Source of the DNA: Nymphaea colorata
Taxonomy: Eukaryota > Streptophyta > Magnoliopsida > Nymphaeales > Nymphaeaceae
DNA length: 64,000 nucleotides
Reading direction: 5' to 3'
NCBI RefSeq assembly: GCF_008831285.2
Contig: NC_045148.1
Coordinates: 682,001-746,000 of the forward strand
The notes under the pieces were generated by a model, which worked only from the letters and a program-made list of their open reading frames with translations, searched no databases and was not told the DNA's origin. Numbering within the stretch: position 1 is the first letter of the stretch; the number at the start of each line of letters is the position of its first letter. The position numbers and the translations under genes are program-made. Of this stretch, positions 36,434 through 47,268 are shown one piece after another.

Positions 36434-38312
36434 GGGATTCAAATCTGTTGGATGTTATTAGATGGCTAAAACTTAAAAATCTGCCACTAAGAAACCGTCA
36501 TTACTGGGGCATTAGCAATGGTTTATGCTATTTTTAGCAATGGTTTATGGTGCTTTTAATGATAGATTTTTTATTTTTACCCATCCGGCAACATCCAGCA
36601 TGCTGCAGCTTTGATTCTCCTATATATATATAGACATTGATAAGGATAAGTCACGTTATTCTAGTTGCAAATTTTAAGCATTCCCACCTAGGTAAATCTG
36701 TATCACATCGTGCTTCTTCCAAATCACACTATTGACTCCACAAATGATAGATAACTGACAGCTTGTATGAGAAAATGACTCAAACATTTTATGTTGAAAG
36801 AATGATAGTAATAATAATTCTTATGGTTATTGGCTCAGATGTTTACTCAATGATCATAATTTCTGTGCTATGTGACCAAGAGATACCATTCACAACTGTA
36901 CTCTTCGTGTTGGTTTTCTCTGTGCTTCATTCTAATATTACAAATGTCTTCTAATGCCAGGAATATCAGGAGAGGAAGTTGCTGACTTACAAACCAGAAG
37001 TCGTGACCCCTGAAAGTCCCAAGCCAGCTGTAAAAGCTGAGGAAAGTCCAATAGTTGAAGTACAGGAGGCTCAACAAACTAGCAACGAGGATATTCCTCC
37101 ACCAGTTCAAGTTCCTGATACCGGCGATTTATTGGTAAGTATTGGGTTCTTCAAAGATTTTGTCTCTTATTTTTTTCACAACTTAACTGATCCTTTCCTT
37201 TGACAGGGTCTAAACGAGATTAGCGCTGAAGCATCACTGATAGAAGAAAGCAATGCTTTGGCTCTTGCGATTGTGCCATCTGGTTTGCTATCCTTAGAGC
37301 CTCTTCATTACATGGGCAACACCAACTGGAGCATTGTCATATGCTTCATAGGTGTGCATATTATACGTATGTAAGTTTTTTCTTTGAAACTATTGCAGGT
37401 GATGCTACAATGACTTCAACTTCAGATGGATTCTTAGGAAGTGCTTCCGATCCTTCAGGCTGGGAACTAGCGCTAGTTACCACAGATACCAGTAGCACTA
37501 ACACCTTGACTGAAAGTAAAATGGTCAGTTTCCTCTTTCCTTTTGTTTTTAACTTTACAAGAACTGACATGGGATAGATGATCATCATTATCAAATGAAC
37601 TATTTCAATCTGAGCTCCAGACAGATGGTAAAGCAATTTCTGGAACTTCATTTTGACCCCATTATTTTAGGGGTTTACATAAGTCACCACCCACAAAATG
37701 AGTGGATCCACTGTGAGCAACTCAATTTGACTAATTGGAAGACAATATGCCATATAGAGAAATGGCTGCTGAAAGTAGCTTACCATCAAATAGTATCCAT
37801 CCCAATACTCTGTACATCTTAAAAAGCGTCAGTGGTTTCTTGGAGGCGTATGAGAGTGCATGAAGGACAAGAGGACATAACTGTATCCTTGTTATTCCTA
37901 TGTTCAACTCCGAATGCTTGAGGTTTAGGCAATTATGCATACTAGCTACTCCTACTTCTTACTTTATCTGATGTCATTTGCTTGTCAACAGGCTGGTGGG
38001 TTCGACAGGCTTTTGTTAGATAGCCTTTATGAGGATGCTGAAGCACGGAAACAGCAGCAACCAGCATATGGAGTTAGTCTTGGGCCTAACCCGTTTGATG
38101 CACGTGATCCTTTTGCCATGTCGCAGGGAATAGCTCCCCCACCCAATGTGCAGATGGCTTTAATGGCTCAGCAGCAGCAGCAAATGATGCTGATGCAAAG
38201 TCCTTATTCTTTCAATCCACCACAGCAGGGAATGCCTGCCAATCCTTTTGGTGATCCATTTATTGGTTATTCAAATGCATCATATGCACATGGGAATTCT
38301 AGTTTGCTGTAG
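31722..38312 (+). CDS. ANTH-domain (AP180/CALM-type) clathrin assembly protein, 15 exons
   Basis: Exons 31722-31811, 32010-32079, 32323-32420, 32672-32810, 32915-33042, 33228-33320, 33448-33498, 34115-34180, 34269-34334, 34481-34561, 35430-35510, 36961-37134, 37207-37282, 37399-37523 and 37992-38312 join in frame to 552 residues. Members bind PtdIns(4,5)P2 and clathrin at the plasma membrane or trans-Golgi and recruit cargo for endocytosis. The ANTH domain fills roughly residues 24-300. The PIP2 signature K-X9-KERH is intact (K38, K48-H51), as are [18 protein letters not shown] and [19 protein letters not shown]. The C-terminal third is low in structure, with [16 protein letters not shown] and two NPF-DPF pairs (NPF about 479 and 530, DPF about 485 and 534) that would bind EH-domain and AP-2 ear partners, plus a Q-rich run. 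It is closest in feel to the Arabidopsis PICALM1/PICALM3 group (family size about 540-690); the exact orthologue is not decided. The exon 13 donor (GTTTGC) is the least typical border. Confidence 0.92.
36064..36113. repeat. Perfect 25-bp tandem duplication in intron 11
   Basis: TGGTGTCTTATTAAAGCATT followed by CTACT occurs twice, at 36064-36088 and 36089-36113, within the large intron between exons 11 and 12 of the clathrin adaptor gene. Confidence 0.95.
36375..36431. repeat. (TA)n microsatellite in intron 11
   Basis: About 28 TA units inside the 1.45-kb intron. A (TG)n run of about 16 units also lies in the intron before exon 8, at about 34,051-34,085. Confidence 0.95.
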
Positions 38313-38418
38313 ATTTTTGGTTTCTTTTTCTCTTTTATTACATTTTATTATTTGTTGCCTGGCTGCCTTGTAAATTTATGGTTTTATTATATTATTCTTT
38401 GAATGGTCGTGAGAAGGG

Positions 38419-38424
38419 AATAAA
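38419..38424 (+). terminator. Candidate polyadenylation signal of the clathrin adaptor gene
   Basis: AATAAA occurs 107 bp after the stop codon in a T-rich context, a normal position for a plant near-upstream element. Confidence 0.45.
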
Positions 38425-38429
38425 TGAGA

Positions 38430-39364
38430 AAGGGAAATGTCAGTCTTATTGGTTGCCCAGGATAATCCAACTGTACCATAAATCCATCTTATACCAATTG
38501 CTCTATTTACACTGTAATAGTTTTGGCTCATTTCTCCTGTTGTATATCTCTTTTTTCCACGATTAATTTGTTCATGTGCTTTATAAGCTAACAGATGCAA
38601 TCATCCAATACAATAATCTGAGGTGTGCAACCTTCAAGAAAATCATATATGGAGAAACTGTGTCGTGCATGACTTCAAATTTGCTGCTGATAAAGTCATC
38701 AAACACAAGTGAGACATTTTCTCAAGTAAATGAGAGGTAATTCTCTCTCCATTACTCTCTTCTTGCCTGTCAGTTGATTCCGCCGTCTCACTTTGCATGT
38801 CAATTAGGACGAGGCTTAGAAGCCATCACAGGGAGTGACCATGCTTGAAATAGTATTTCTTAATTGGTCTGTCAAGAACACGAAGATAGATTGCAATTCA
38901 AAGATTTTGCCCGTTTGGTAGGCCACTCGTTCCAAGTTCATAAGCACGCGGCTTGGTGATCTTCTGATTAAACTTACAGTAAGCAGAGGAGGAGCAGTGG
39001 TTTATTTGAAATGGTAAGTAATACGTTCTCGTGTAGGTAGAAAGTTGAAGTCAAACATGGAACCGGTTGTCCTAAGTCCATTGAACGACAGATCCTGGTC
39101 AAATAGGACTTTTTGAGATCACGCTATCCTCTAAGTGATTTGCTGTGGAAATTTTTACAGTAACAGCCTCGACTTTTTGAAGCCGCAAACAAGACAGGTT
39201 TCAATTTCTATTTCTTTCATTCAGCCATCTGAATTACACATAAAATTGTGTGGTTAAGTGGAAGAAGTTCAAAATTTCAAACTTGAGTGCACTTTTGTCA
39301 TACCATAAAAAGTTGGCTGTCTTCTTGTCAAATTGTCTGCTTTCAGTTCTTAGAGAAGTTTTTT

Positions 39365-39398
<34 letters not shown>

Positions 39399-39404
39399 TA
39401 TATA

Positions 39405-39444
<40 letters not shown>

Positions 39445-40160
39445 GTTGAATTGTTGAAAGCCATATGTTAAAAAAAGTATGGATTTTGATAGATGACAAT
39501 GAAATGAAACCCTGTTTACACCTGACGTCAATGATTTGCTTAACATCTGATTTTGGATAATCAAACTACACATGTCTATGTAGTCCAATTTGTAGGAATT
39601 GTTCGCACATCCATACGTTTTGGATGGTGGAATCCGCCGTCTAGGTTCTAGCATGTCTTCGTTCAAATATAGTTTCGATTTTAGGTCAAGTCTTAATCTA
39701 TATAAATAATATTTTGACTTTGAATATATCACATATATTATATATAGTTTGACTTCGCATTATTATTATAATAGATATGTAAGATAATCGGAAGTCAAAA
39801 CTATTTTATATATCAGAACCCAAAGATTGGTTGGCATGTCATTTAATTCGGTCAAATCAGCCGGTTCAACTTAACACAGGCGGATGATCTAATAGAAAGA
39901 TAGCATATATTTAATTTTGATGTAAAATATTTTCATAAGAATTCCTGCCCAAATTTACGACAGCAGTGTTCCTTGCTTAAAGTGTAATTCGTATTTTTAT
40001 TTTGTCAACTGTTTAGAAAGTCGAAATACAACTGATACATCCCCTTTATGGATTGCTGAAAAAGTACGGGATGAATATATAATACGTACTTAATTATGAT
40101 AATCATCAACAAATTATGAAAGTTCAAGTAGAGTTGGCCTTATTTTTTAAAACAACCAAA
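38430..40160. other. Spacer between clathrin adaptor and aspartic-protease-like genes
   Basis: No gene recognised. Contains the (CT)n(TA)n microsatellite at 39365-39441. TA-rich sequence near 40,165-40,185 (GTATATAAATATA) could supply a TATA box for the next gene. Confidence 0.45.
39365..39441. repeat. Compound (CT)n(TA)n microsatellite
   Basis: Interrupted CT run followed by about 20 TA units with one TATC interruption. Confidence 0.95.
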
Positions 40161-40454
40161 TATATAACAAAGTATATAAATATATCGAGTTCGCCAAACT
40201 ATATGCAACTTCGTGCTGCGTGTGCGTGCTTCGTTTCTTGCCTCCTCGTTGTATCCTTGTCATCTTATTCTTTCACAGATTTCAAAGTCAACTCATGAGA
40301 AGATGATCTCCTCCACCTTCGTCCTCCTCAACAACCAGCCTTCCAGCACCCTGTTTCTGCCTTTACCCCTTTCTCTCCCATAAGATCATCTTCGCCATAT
40401 CATCTCCAGATGTCCTGTTGACTGACCACTCAATACCAACCACCGCATTTGGCC

Positions 40455-41786
40455 ATGGCTCGTTGGTCTAGGGCCACCCGCTTCTTTCTCTTTTATGCCG
40501 TCTTCTTCTATGTATCCTTCGTCGCTCTTGCTGCTGCGGCGTCCTCCGGCCGGCCGAGGGCTTTTGTCCTTCCCGTCGTAAAAGACGGCGCCAGCCAACA
40601 GTACGTCACCACATTGCAGCACAAAAGGCCCCTCAAATCTGAAAAATTCGTCGTCGACCTCGGCTCCGCCTTCCTTTGGGTAGACTGTCAGACGGACTAC
40701 ACTTCGACCACCTTCCGCCCCATCCGCTGCGGCGCCCGGGCCTGCGCTGCTGCTGGCGCGCTTGGTTGCACCGAATGCTTCGGACCCCGCAAACCCGGCT
40801 GTAACAACAACACTTGCAGCGGCATCCCCTTCAACCCCTTCACCAGACTCTCCATGAGCGGCGACCTTTCCGACGACGTGCTCGTTCTCCGTTCCACGGA
40901 CGGCAGGAGCGCCGGGCGGCTGGCCACCGTGCCCCATTTTGTTTTCATGTGCGCCCCTTCAGAGCTCGTCTCCGGCCTCGCTGCTGGCAGCCGCGGCATG
41001 CTCGGACTGGGCCGCACCGGGGTCGTCGCGCCGACACAATTGGCGACTGCGTTCCACTTCAGGAAGAAGTTCGCTCTCTGTTTGTCGTCGTCGGGGTCGT
41101 CTCCGGGCGTCATATTCTTCGGCGACGGTCCGTACGTCTTGCTCCCGGGAGTGGACGTGTCGAAGCCGATCGGTTACACTAAGCTCCTGATCAATCCAGT
41201 TAGCACCGCTGGGTCTTACTTCTCAGGGCAGCGATCCGTCGAGTACTTCGTGAAAGTGACCTCCATTAAAGTGAACGGAAACGTGGTTCCGGTGAACGCG
41301 ACACTGCTCGACATACACAAGGGAAATGGCGGGACGAAAATCAGCACGGTGGATGCGTACACAAAGCTCGAGAGTTCGGTGTATAGGGAGGTTGAGGCTG
41401 CGTTTGTGAGGGAAGCGGCGGCCATGGGCATCAAGAGAGTGGCAGCGGTGAAGCCGTTCGGAGCGTGCTTCAGCACCAGTAACGTGGGAAGCACACGCGT
41501 GGGCGTGGCTGTGCCGGAGATTGAGCTGTCTCTTGCGGGGGCTTCGGCAGGGTGGAAGGTCTTTGGCGCCAACTCCATGGTGATCGTGAAGAAAGCGGTG
41601 ATGTGCTTGGGGTTCGTCGATGGAGGGAAGGACGCCAGGACGACCATCGTCATCGGCGGGTACCAGTTGGAGAACAGCCTCCTACAGTTCGATCTACAGA
41701 ATTCGAAAATGGGGTTCAGCTCTTCTCTTCTGTTCTGGCAGACCACTTGCTCCAACTTCAATTTCACTTCCTCCTCTGCTAGCTAG
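40455..41786 (+). CDS. Secreted aspartic-protease-like protein (EDGP / basic 7S globulin / xylanase-inhibitor type), probably inactive
   Basis: Single-exon gene of 443 residues; the first ATG of the frame is at 40455. A basic N terminus and a hydrophobic stretch ending in Ala repeats (about residues 5-29) form a signal peptide. The pepsin-like fold follows: VVDLGSAFLWVDC at about 67-78, paired Cys residues, GMLGLGRTG, and VIGGYQLEN..LQFDLQNSKMGF near the end. The catalytic motifs are altered: the first DTG reads DLG (D68-L69-G70) and the second reads STV (297-299). So it should lack proteolysis, as in the EDGP, basic 7S globulin and TAXI/GIP families, which bind microbial glycanases or peptide ligands in the apoplast. 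Three N-glycosylation sequons (NNT, NAT, NFT) fit secretion. A broken tandem paralogue lies just downstream. High GC content contrasts with the spacer. Ligand unknown. Confidence 0.9.
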   Translation: MARWSRATRFFLFYAVFFYVSFVALAAAASSGRPRAFVLPVVKDGASQQYVTTLQHKRPLKSEKFVVDLGSAFLWVDCQTDYTSTTFRPIRCGARACAAAGALGCTECFGPRKPGCNNNTCSGIPFNPFTRLSMSGDLSDDVLVLRSTDGRSAGRLATVPHFVFMCAPSELVSGLAAGSRGMLGLGRTGVVAPTQLATAFHFRKKFALCLSSSGSSPGVIFFGDGPYVLLPGVDVSKPIGYTKLLINPVSTAGSYFSGQRSVEYFVKVTSIKVNGNVVPVNATLLDIHKGNGGTKISTVDAYTKLESSVYREVEAAFVREAAAMGIKRVAAVKPFGACFSTSNVGSTRVGVAVPEIELSLAGASAGWKVFGANSMVIVKKAVMCLGFVDGGKDARTTIVIGGYQLENSLLQFDLQNSKMGFSSSLLFWQTTCSNFNFTSSSAS

Positions 41787-42532
41787 GGAGCAGCCATTGC
41801 TCTTTCCACCATAGCTCAAGCTTTGCGTCCCACAGCTTTCAGACGACTCTTCTTTTCTGTTTATCTGACATTGTTGACCATGTAATTTCTTTTCTTTCTG
41901 AGTGAATCCTTCATGTCTCTCTGTACAAAAGGATGGTTAAAGCAAGCCATCAAGTAAAACGGTGCTTGTTCCAAAAAAATGACTGCGCGAGGGATTCGGC
42001 TCTCAATCGAAGAATGAACATGTACATGCAAGTCTATATTTTAGTTCATTAATGCTATCGGAGCCCAAAAGCCCTTAAAAAGAACATCCTTTTAAGTAAC
42101 CAGTCCAAAATAAAATTGTTTTTTAATTTAAAAAATGAAACCAATACATGCGGATGCAAGATGATCGCATCTGCTGATGTGGCCGTACCATATGGCGCCG
42201 CCGGTATCTATACTGCTTACAATCATTCATCTTAAAAATTTATAATATTAAATATAATTGTTATTATTTTTAATTAAAAATAACTATATCTGTAGCAAAG
42301 TATACTAAATTGTCGATATAAGCAGATTCGGTCGGAGTCCCTGTGCTTCGTCCTTGCCTTCTTCTTCTTGTATCTATCGCCTTCTGTCCTTTCTCGAATC
42401 CTGAAGTCAAGTCAAGAGATTAGGGCGTGCTCACGTTCGGACTGGCCCCCTGTCTCCTAGATCGTCGTCAATATATCACCCCGAGGTCTCATGTTGATTG
42501 ATCACTGGCACCAACCAGCAGCACCTTCCGCC
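41787..42532. other. Spacer between the two paralogues
   Basis: No gene. The 200 bp before 42533 resemble the upstream region of the intact copy (CTC-rich leader, TTGA.TGA.CACT, CACC.ACCA, GCCATGGCTCG), showing that the duplication included the proximal promoter. Confidence 0.5.
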
Positions 42533-42774
42533 ATGGCTCGTCCGTCTCCGGCCACCATCTGCTTTCTCTTTTCTTTCTGCTGTCTTCTTTCATGTAGCCT
42601 TCGTCAATTTTGCCGCTGCCGCGTCCTCCCAACCAAGGGCTCTTGTCCTTCCTGTCGTAAAAGACGTCGCTGCCCAACAGTATGTCACCACACTTCAGCA
42701 AAAGACGCCCCTCAAATCTGAAAAATTCGTCCTCGACCTCGGCTCCGCCGTCTTCTAGGCCTTCTAGGCCAACT
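42533..42774 (+). pseudogene. 5' part of the broken aspartic-protease-like paralogue
   Basis: Starts MARPSPATICFLF like the intact neighbour, then needs a frameshift (about 42,590-42,610) to continue as VVKDVAAQQYVTTLQ...KFVLDLGSA. A duplicated CTTCTAGGC block brings in-frame TAG stops at the FLW position. Homology stops at about 42,774, where foreign DNA begins, and resumes at 49,141. The remainder of the gene is displaced by about 6.4 kb. Confidence 0.85.
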
Positions 42775-43143
42775 GTGTTGGGTAGTGGCCCTGAGCCATA
42801 TCCTTTTCTTTGTAATTGCAAAGGAGATTCCACAGTTACGGAATTAAAACAGAAAATAAATCACAATATTAATGTTTGTCATTTTAATTCTTACCATAAA
42901 TCTCCATGTCATAACCGTAGTTGGGATTTAGGAAATCCTGAGAGGCGGTCTATAAAACCCAGCATCTATTCATCTAATTGTTGATGGTTGGGCCCACTTG
43001 GCCATGAAACCATCAATTTGCTTCCACTTTATATGGGTTTTTTGTTTCTAAGTTACGAGGTTTTCCATAATTGGTTTGTTCATCATAACTTGAATTTAGT
43101 TTGTAGCGAGGTTTTCCATTAAAGGTTTTTCCATCACAACCTC

Positions 43144-43440
43144 TCAAATATATCTCAGCCTCATATGGGCTACATGCTTAATAAACAAGTCTTCTGATAT
43201 TCCTTTGGTAAGGGGATCTGCTACCATGTCATTGGTAGGCATATATTCAACTGAGATTTCATTTTTCTCAATTATTTCATGGACATAATGGTATTTCACC
43301 ATTATATGTTTACTCTTTAAGCTCACAGCTCCATTTTTCATAAGTGATATCGCTGCCTGATTATCACAATATAGTTGAACTGGTTCATGATGAAGATCTA
43401 ATTTCAAGTCTTTCAAGAACCGATTTATCCAGACAGCAAA
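43144..43440 (-). pseudogene. Copia RNase H domain
   Basis: The - strand frame gives VQLYCDNQAAISL, then KHI...YHYVHE and a C-terminal DPLTKGI motif: the standard end of a Copia polyprotein, closing with a stop at 43144. Upstream continuity with RT is lost through stops near 43.49 kb. Confidence 0.9.
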
Positions 43441-43701
43441 TGTGGTAGCAACATTACATGCTACATATTCTGCTTCTTGTGTGTGTTGAGCAACACATCA
43501 TTGTTTCTTACAGAATCAGGCTATTGCTCCACATCCAAAGAGAAATACATATCCAGATGTAAATTTGCTGTCAACTTTACAACCAGCAAAATTTACATCG
43601 GTAAAGTCAACTAAAGTAAGCTCATTCGCTTGATAAGACAATTTCAGTCCTTTAGTTCCTTTTATATACCGAAAAATTCTTTTAATCCAACCAGGATTAC
43701 T

Positions 43702-44219
43702 TCAATAATGACTCACAAGACCAATAGAAAAACTTATGTCTGGTCTTGTACAAAGGATTAGATACATTAAACTACCAACAGTCTGTGCATAAGGAACATG
43801 CAATTTCTGTTGTTCTTCTCCAGGACAATCGCTCTTGCTTAGATTTGCTCCTTTAGCTATCGGAATTCCAATTGATTTGTCTGCATTCAAAATTTCTTTA
43901 AGATATAATCAATATATCGTTCTTGGCTCAAATTCAGAATTCTCGAGTCTCTATCTCGAGTGATCTTTATTCCTAATATGTAGGAAGCTTCACTCATGTC
44001 CTTCATTTCGAAGTTCTCATTCAACCAAGTCTTTGTTTTGGATATCATACTGTTATCGTTTCCAGTCAACAGAATATCATCGACATATAAAGATAGGATA
44101 CAAAAGAGACTCCCACTTTTTCAGACATATGCTCACTGGTCTAGTTGATTTGCTATGTATCCAAGCTTTGTAATTGCCTTATGAAAAGCAAAATACCACT
44201 GTCTTGGAGACTGCTTCAA
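43702..44219 (-). pseudogene. Copia reverse transcriptase, C-terminal half
   Basis: The catalytic YVDD is intact (codons at 44076-44087), followed by FEMKDMSEASYILGI, SQERYIDYIL and VGSLMYLILCTRPDI. The frame is broken near 43,888 and near 44,100-44,220, so no continuous RT can be made. Confidence 0.9.
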
Positions 44220-45350
44220 TCAATACAATGATTTATGTAGCTTGTACACTTTGTCTTCGTTTTCTCTGACGATATATCTATGCGATTGAGTCATATATAT
44301 GGTTTCCTTTAGTTCATCGTTCAAGAACGCAGTTTTCACATCCATCTGATGAACATCCAGGTCATAGAAGGCTGCGATAGCCAAAATTATTTTGATTGAT
44401 GTAAACTTTGCTACCGGAGAATAAGTTTCTATGTAATCAATTCCTTCCTTTTGAGAAAAACCTTTCGCCACCAACCTTGCTTTAAACTTTTCAACTGTTC
44501 CGTCGGCTTTATATTTTTTCTTTAGCACCCATTTGCACCCAATGGGTCTTCTATCCTTAGGAAGATCTACTAATTCCCAAACTTTTTTCCTTTCTATGGA
44601 TTCGATTTCCTCATCCATAGTGTTCATCCAATTTGATGATTCATGCGAGTTTATCACATCGTCATATGTCAGATTGTTAGACATTTCGTCAATATCTACT
44701 AAACAGCATAGCTCCTCTGCAAGATATACATAATAATCACTCAAATACGAAGGTGGAGCTCTAGGTCTTTTGCAACCTAACAAAGTCTGAGTTGATAAGG
44801 TGTTGGAATCAATTGGTTCATTACCTAATTGTTCCCCAATCGGTTCATTACCAGACTGTTCCTCAGACAATTCATGCTCAGTTGGTTCATTACCAAACTG
44901 ATCCTTAGTCGGTTCATTACCAGACTGTACTCCATGCAATTCATGCTCAGTTGGTTTATTGTCAAACTGATCCACAGTCAGTTCATTGCCAGACTGTTCT
45001 CCAGTCGGTTCATTGTCAGACTTATCATCTGAATAAATCAGATCCTCTAGTAGATTGTTATGATCTTTCACTGGATTATTATCTTTGTTATTGAGTTCTT
45101 CAAGGAACTCTACATCTCTACTTTCTATAAGCCACATAGTAGAGTGATATAGTCTGTAGCCTTTGGATCCTCTTGGATATCCAATAAATATACATCTTAC
45201 TGATCTGCTATCCAGTTTATCCAGTTTATCCAGTTTTGGATCTAAAACTTTTACATGTGCTACAAATCCCCATCTCTTGAGATGTCTTAAGTCTGGTTTC
45301 ACATCAGTCCATCTCCGATAAGGAGTTGTTGGGACTGCCTTGCAGAGCAC
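44220..45350 (-). pseudogene. Copia integrase C-terminus, repeat linker and RT N-terminal half
   Basis: A 376-codon frame holds the conserved integrase tail (HLKRWGF, FIGYPRGSKGYRLY), an acidic linker with a 23-residue tandem repeat, then RT motifs WELVDLP, GCKWVLKKKYKADGTVEKFKA (shown in part), RLVAKGFSQKEGIDY and DVKTAFLN. It is the best preserved stretch of the element. Confidence 0.9.
44809..45022 (-). repeat. 69-bp in-frame tandem repeat in the Copia integrase-RT linker
   Basis: Equivalent points at 44841, 44910 and 44979 are 69 bp apart. The repeat encodes about three copies of a 23-residue unit, itself made of two half-units (QSGNEPT and QFGNEPTEHEL). Frame is preserved throughout. 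Confidence 0.9.
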
Positions 45351-45566
45351 TCAATTTATAGTATACATGGTTGTTAACACAACCTCTCCCCAAAAAACTT
45401 TGGGTAATTGTGCACCTGCTAACATGGATCTCACCATGTTTAAGAGGGTTCTGTTATACCTCTCAACAACACCATTCTGCTGCGGTGTCATAGGCATTGT
45501 TCTTTGCCTATTAATTCCAAGGTCTTTGTAGTGTTCGAAGAATTCATTTGATGTATATTCACCTCC

Positions 45567-45911
45567 TCAATGAGACCTTATAACCTTGATATTTTTCCCA
45601 AGTTGTCTCATGACTTCAGATTTATATTCCTTGATTTTTTCAAGCGCTTCTGACTTATATTTAATAAGATAAATATAACCAAATCTTGAAAAGTCATCAA
45701 TAAAAGTTATGAAGTATAACTTGTCACTATGTGTTTGGACTCTAAAAAGTCGACAAGTGTCGGTATGGATTATTTCCAATAGATCAGTGACCCGAATTAC
45801 TTCAGATGGAAAGAGTTTTCTTGCCATCTTTTCATAGAGACACGCCTCACATTTCGTGAAATCATTTATATTTACGTCAGATATAATACTTTGTTGTGCT
45901 AGAGTCTTCAT
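45567..45911 (-). pseudogene. Copia integrase core
   Basis: Frame with KCEACLYEKMARKLF (end of the HHCC zinc motif), IHTDTCRLF (first Asp) and FITFIDDFSRFGYIYL (second Asp). Stops before and after separate it from neighbours. Confidence 0.9.
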
Positions 45912-45938
45912 CTTATTGATGTTTACATGGCCTAATCT

Positions 45939-46538
45939 TTAAAGCCATAGATTTGTATTCACATTCATTGCACAATCAATATAAGCAGAACGGAAAGATT
46001 TATTCATTTCATTGAGTTTGAACATACCATGTTCCTTAACATATTTTTCATCGAACATGGTCCTCCCATGTTTTCCTATTGTAACTTTCCCTGGGACAAA
46101 ATAAACTTCAAAACATTTTCCAATCAAAGCCGAGACTGACACTAAGTTCGTCCGCATAAAGGGAACAAACAAGACCTCGGTAAGAATGACGTTTATACCC
46201 CCAACATTCAGTCGATATGTTCCAACTTCCATTACATCACAGTATGAGTTGTTACCCATATAAACTTTTTGCATTCCTGGACTCAGATTTTCCATACGAA
46301 TCATGTCTTCTTTTGTTTTTGCAATGTGACATGTAACTCCCAAATCGACCCACCAACTGGTTAGATTTCCATCTGCAAACAAGCACTCTGACACAACACA
46401 ACTGACTTCTTCATTGTAGTCCTCATGATCTTTTTCTTTGTTTTTGTTGTTCTGACTTTTGTTGTCTTTCTTGTTCGGGAATTTTATCTTGTAGTTCTTC
46501 TTGATGTGTCCAGGCTTCCTACATTTGCAGCATTTCAC
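45939..46538 (-). pseudogene. Copia zinc knuckle and protease
   Basis: The frame opens with CCKCRKPGHIKKNY, a CX2CX4HX4C knuckle whose last Cys is Tyr, followed by a Lys/Asn-rich stretch. The protease then reads WWVDLGVTCHI, where the active-site triad D-S/T-G has become D-L-G. The frame ends LWL-stop just before RLGHVN, the integrase start. Both changes suggest an inactive element. Confidence 0.85.
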
Positions 46539-46704
46539 TACAGTTCATTGAGTTCTTGGAGTTCCTGCAAAATTGCCTTTGAACTTGCCATCACTTTTCT
46601 TTTTAAAATCTTTAGACCTTATAGACGCAAGATTTGTTGGTTTTTCTTGAACATTCATAAGTTCTGCATTTTCTTTTGGTCAAACATTCTTGTTGAATAG
46701 CTAA

Positions 46705-47268
46705 TTATATATGGAGTTTATCTAGAGTCAAAGTGTCAAACTGAAGGCTCAAACCTGTGACAGCCATATCCCAAAAAGGTGGTAAGCTATTCAGAATGGT
46801 GCATATTTGCATGTTATCAGATATTACATTTCCCACTACTGCTAGGTCCTTAACCATGACCAACATTTTGTTAATATGGTCAAAAACTCTATCTGATTCC
46901 TTCATTTTATACGAGGGATACTGTTTTAACAATAATTGAACATGCATAGTAGTAGTGGTGTTGAATTTGGATGAAATGCTTTCTAACATATCTTTGGCTG
47001 TTGCGCAGTCTTCAAACACTCTGATCATGTCATCTTCCACGAATGTTAACATGATTTTGGCCATCAAGTCATCATTCTCAAAAGCCTCATATTCCTTCTT
47101 TTCCTCATCAGTAGGCTTGTCTCCTAAAGTGGAAAAGGGCTTGTTGATCACATAAATCAGTTTTTTTAGAGTTAAGGCCAACATGATCCTACGTTTCCAT
47201 GCATTAAAATTATTTCCACTGAGTTTTTCAGTCTTGACCAGTTCAGAGGCTCCCACTCTTGAAGTCAT
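46705..47268 (-). pseudogene. Copia gag N-terminal domain
   Basis: ATG at 47268 opens a 187-codon frame with LSGNNFNAWKRRIMLAL (the plant Copia gag signature), then MLESISSKF and LNSLPPFWD. A stop at 46705 separates it from the zinc knuckle, which continues in the same polyprotein order after further stops. Confidence 0.9.

Noticed and set aside
40449-40454. Possible start two codons upstream of 40455
   Set aside because: The codon at 40449 is TTG; the first ATG is at 40455 in a good GCCATGG context.
40386-41767. Several 120-180 codon frames opposite or out of phase with the aspartic-protease-like gene
   Set aside because: Shadows caused by high GC content; the 443-codon frame has clear family motifs.
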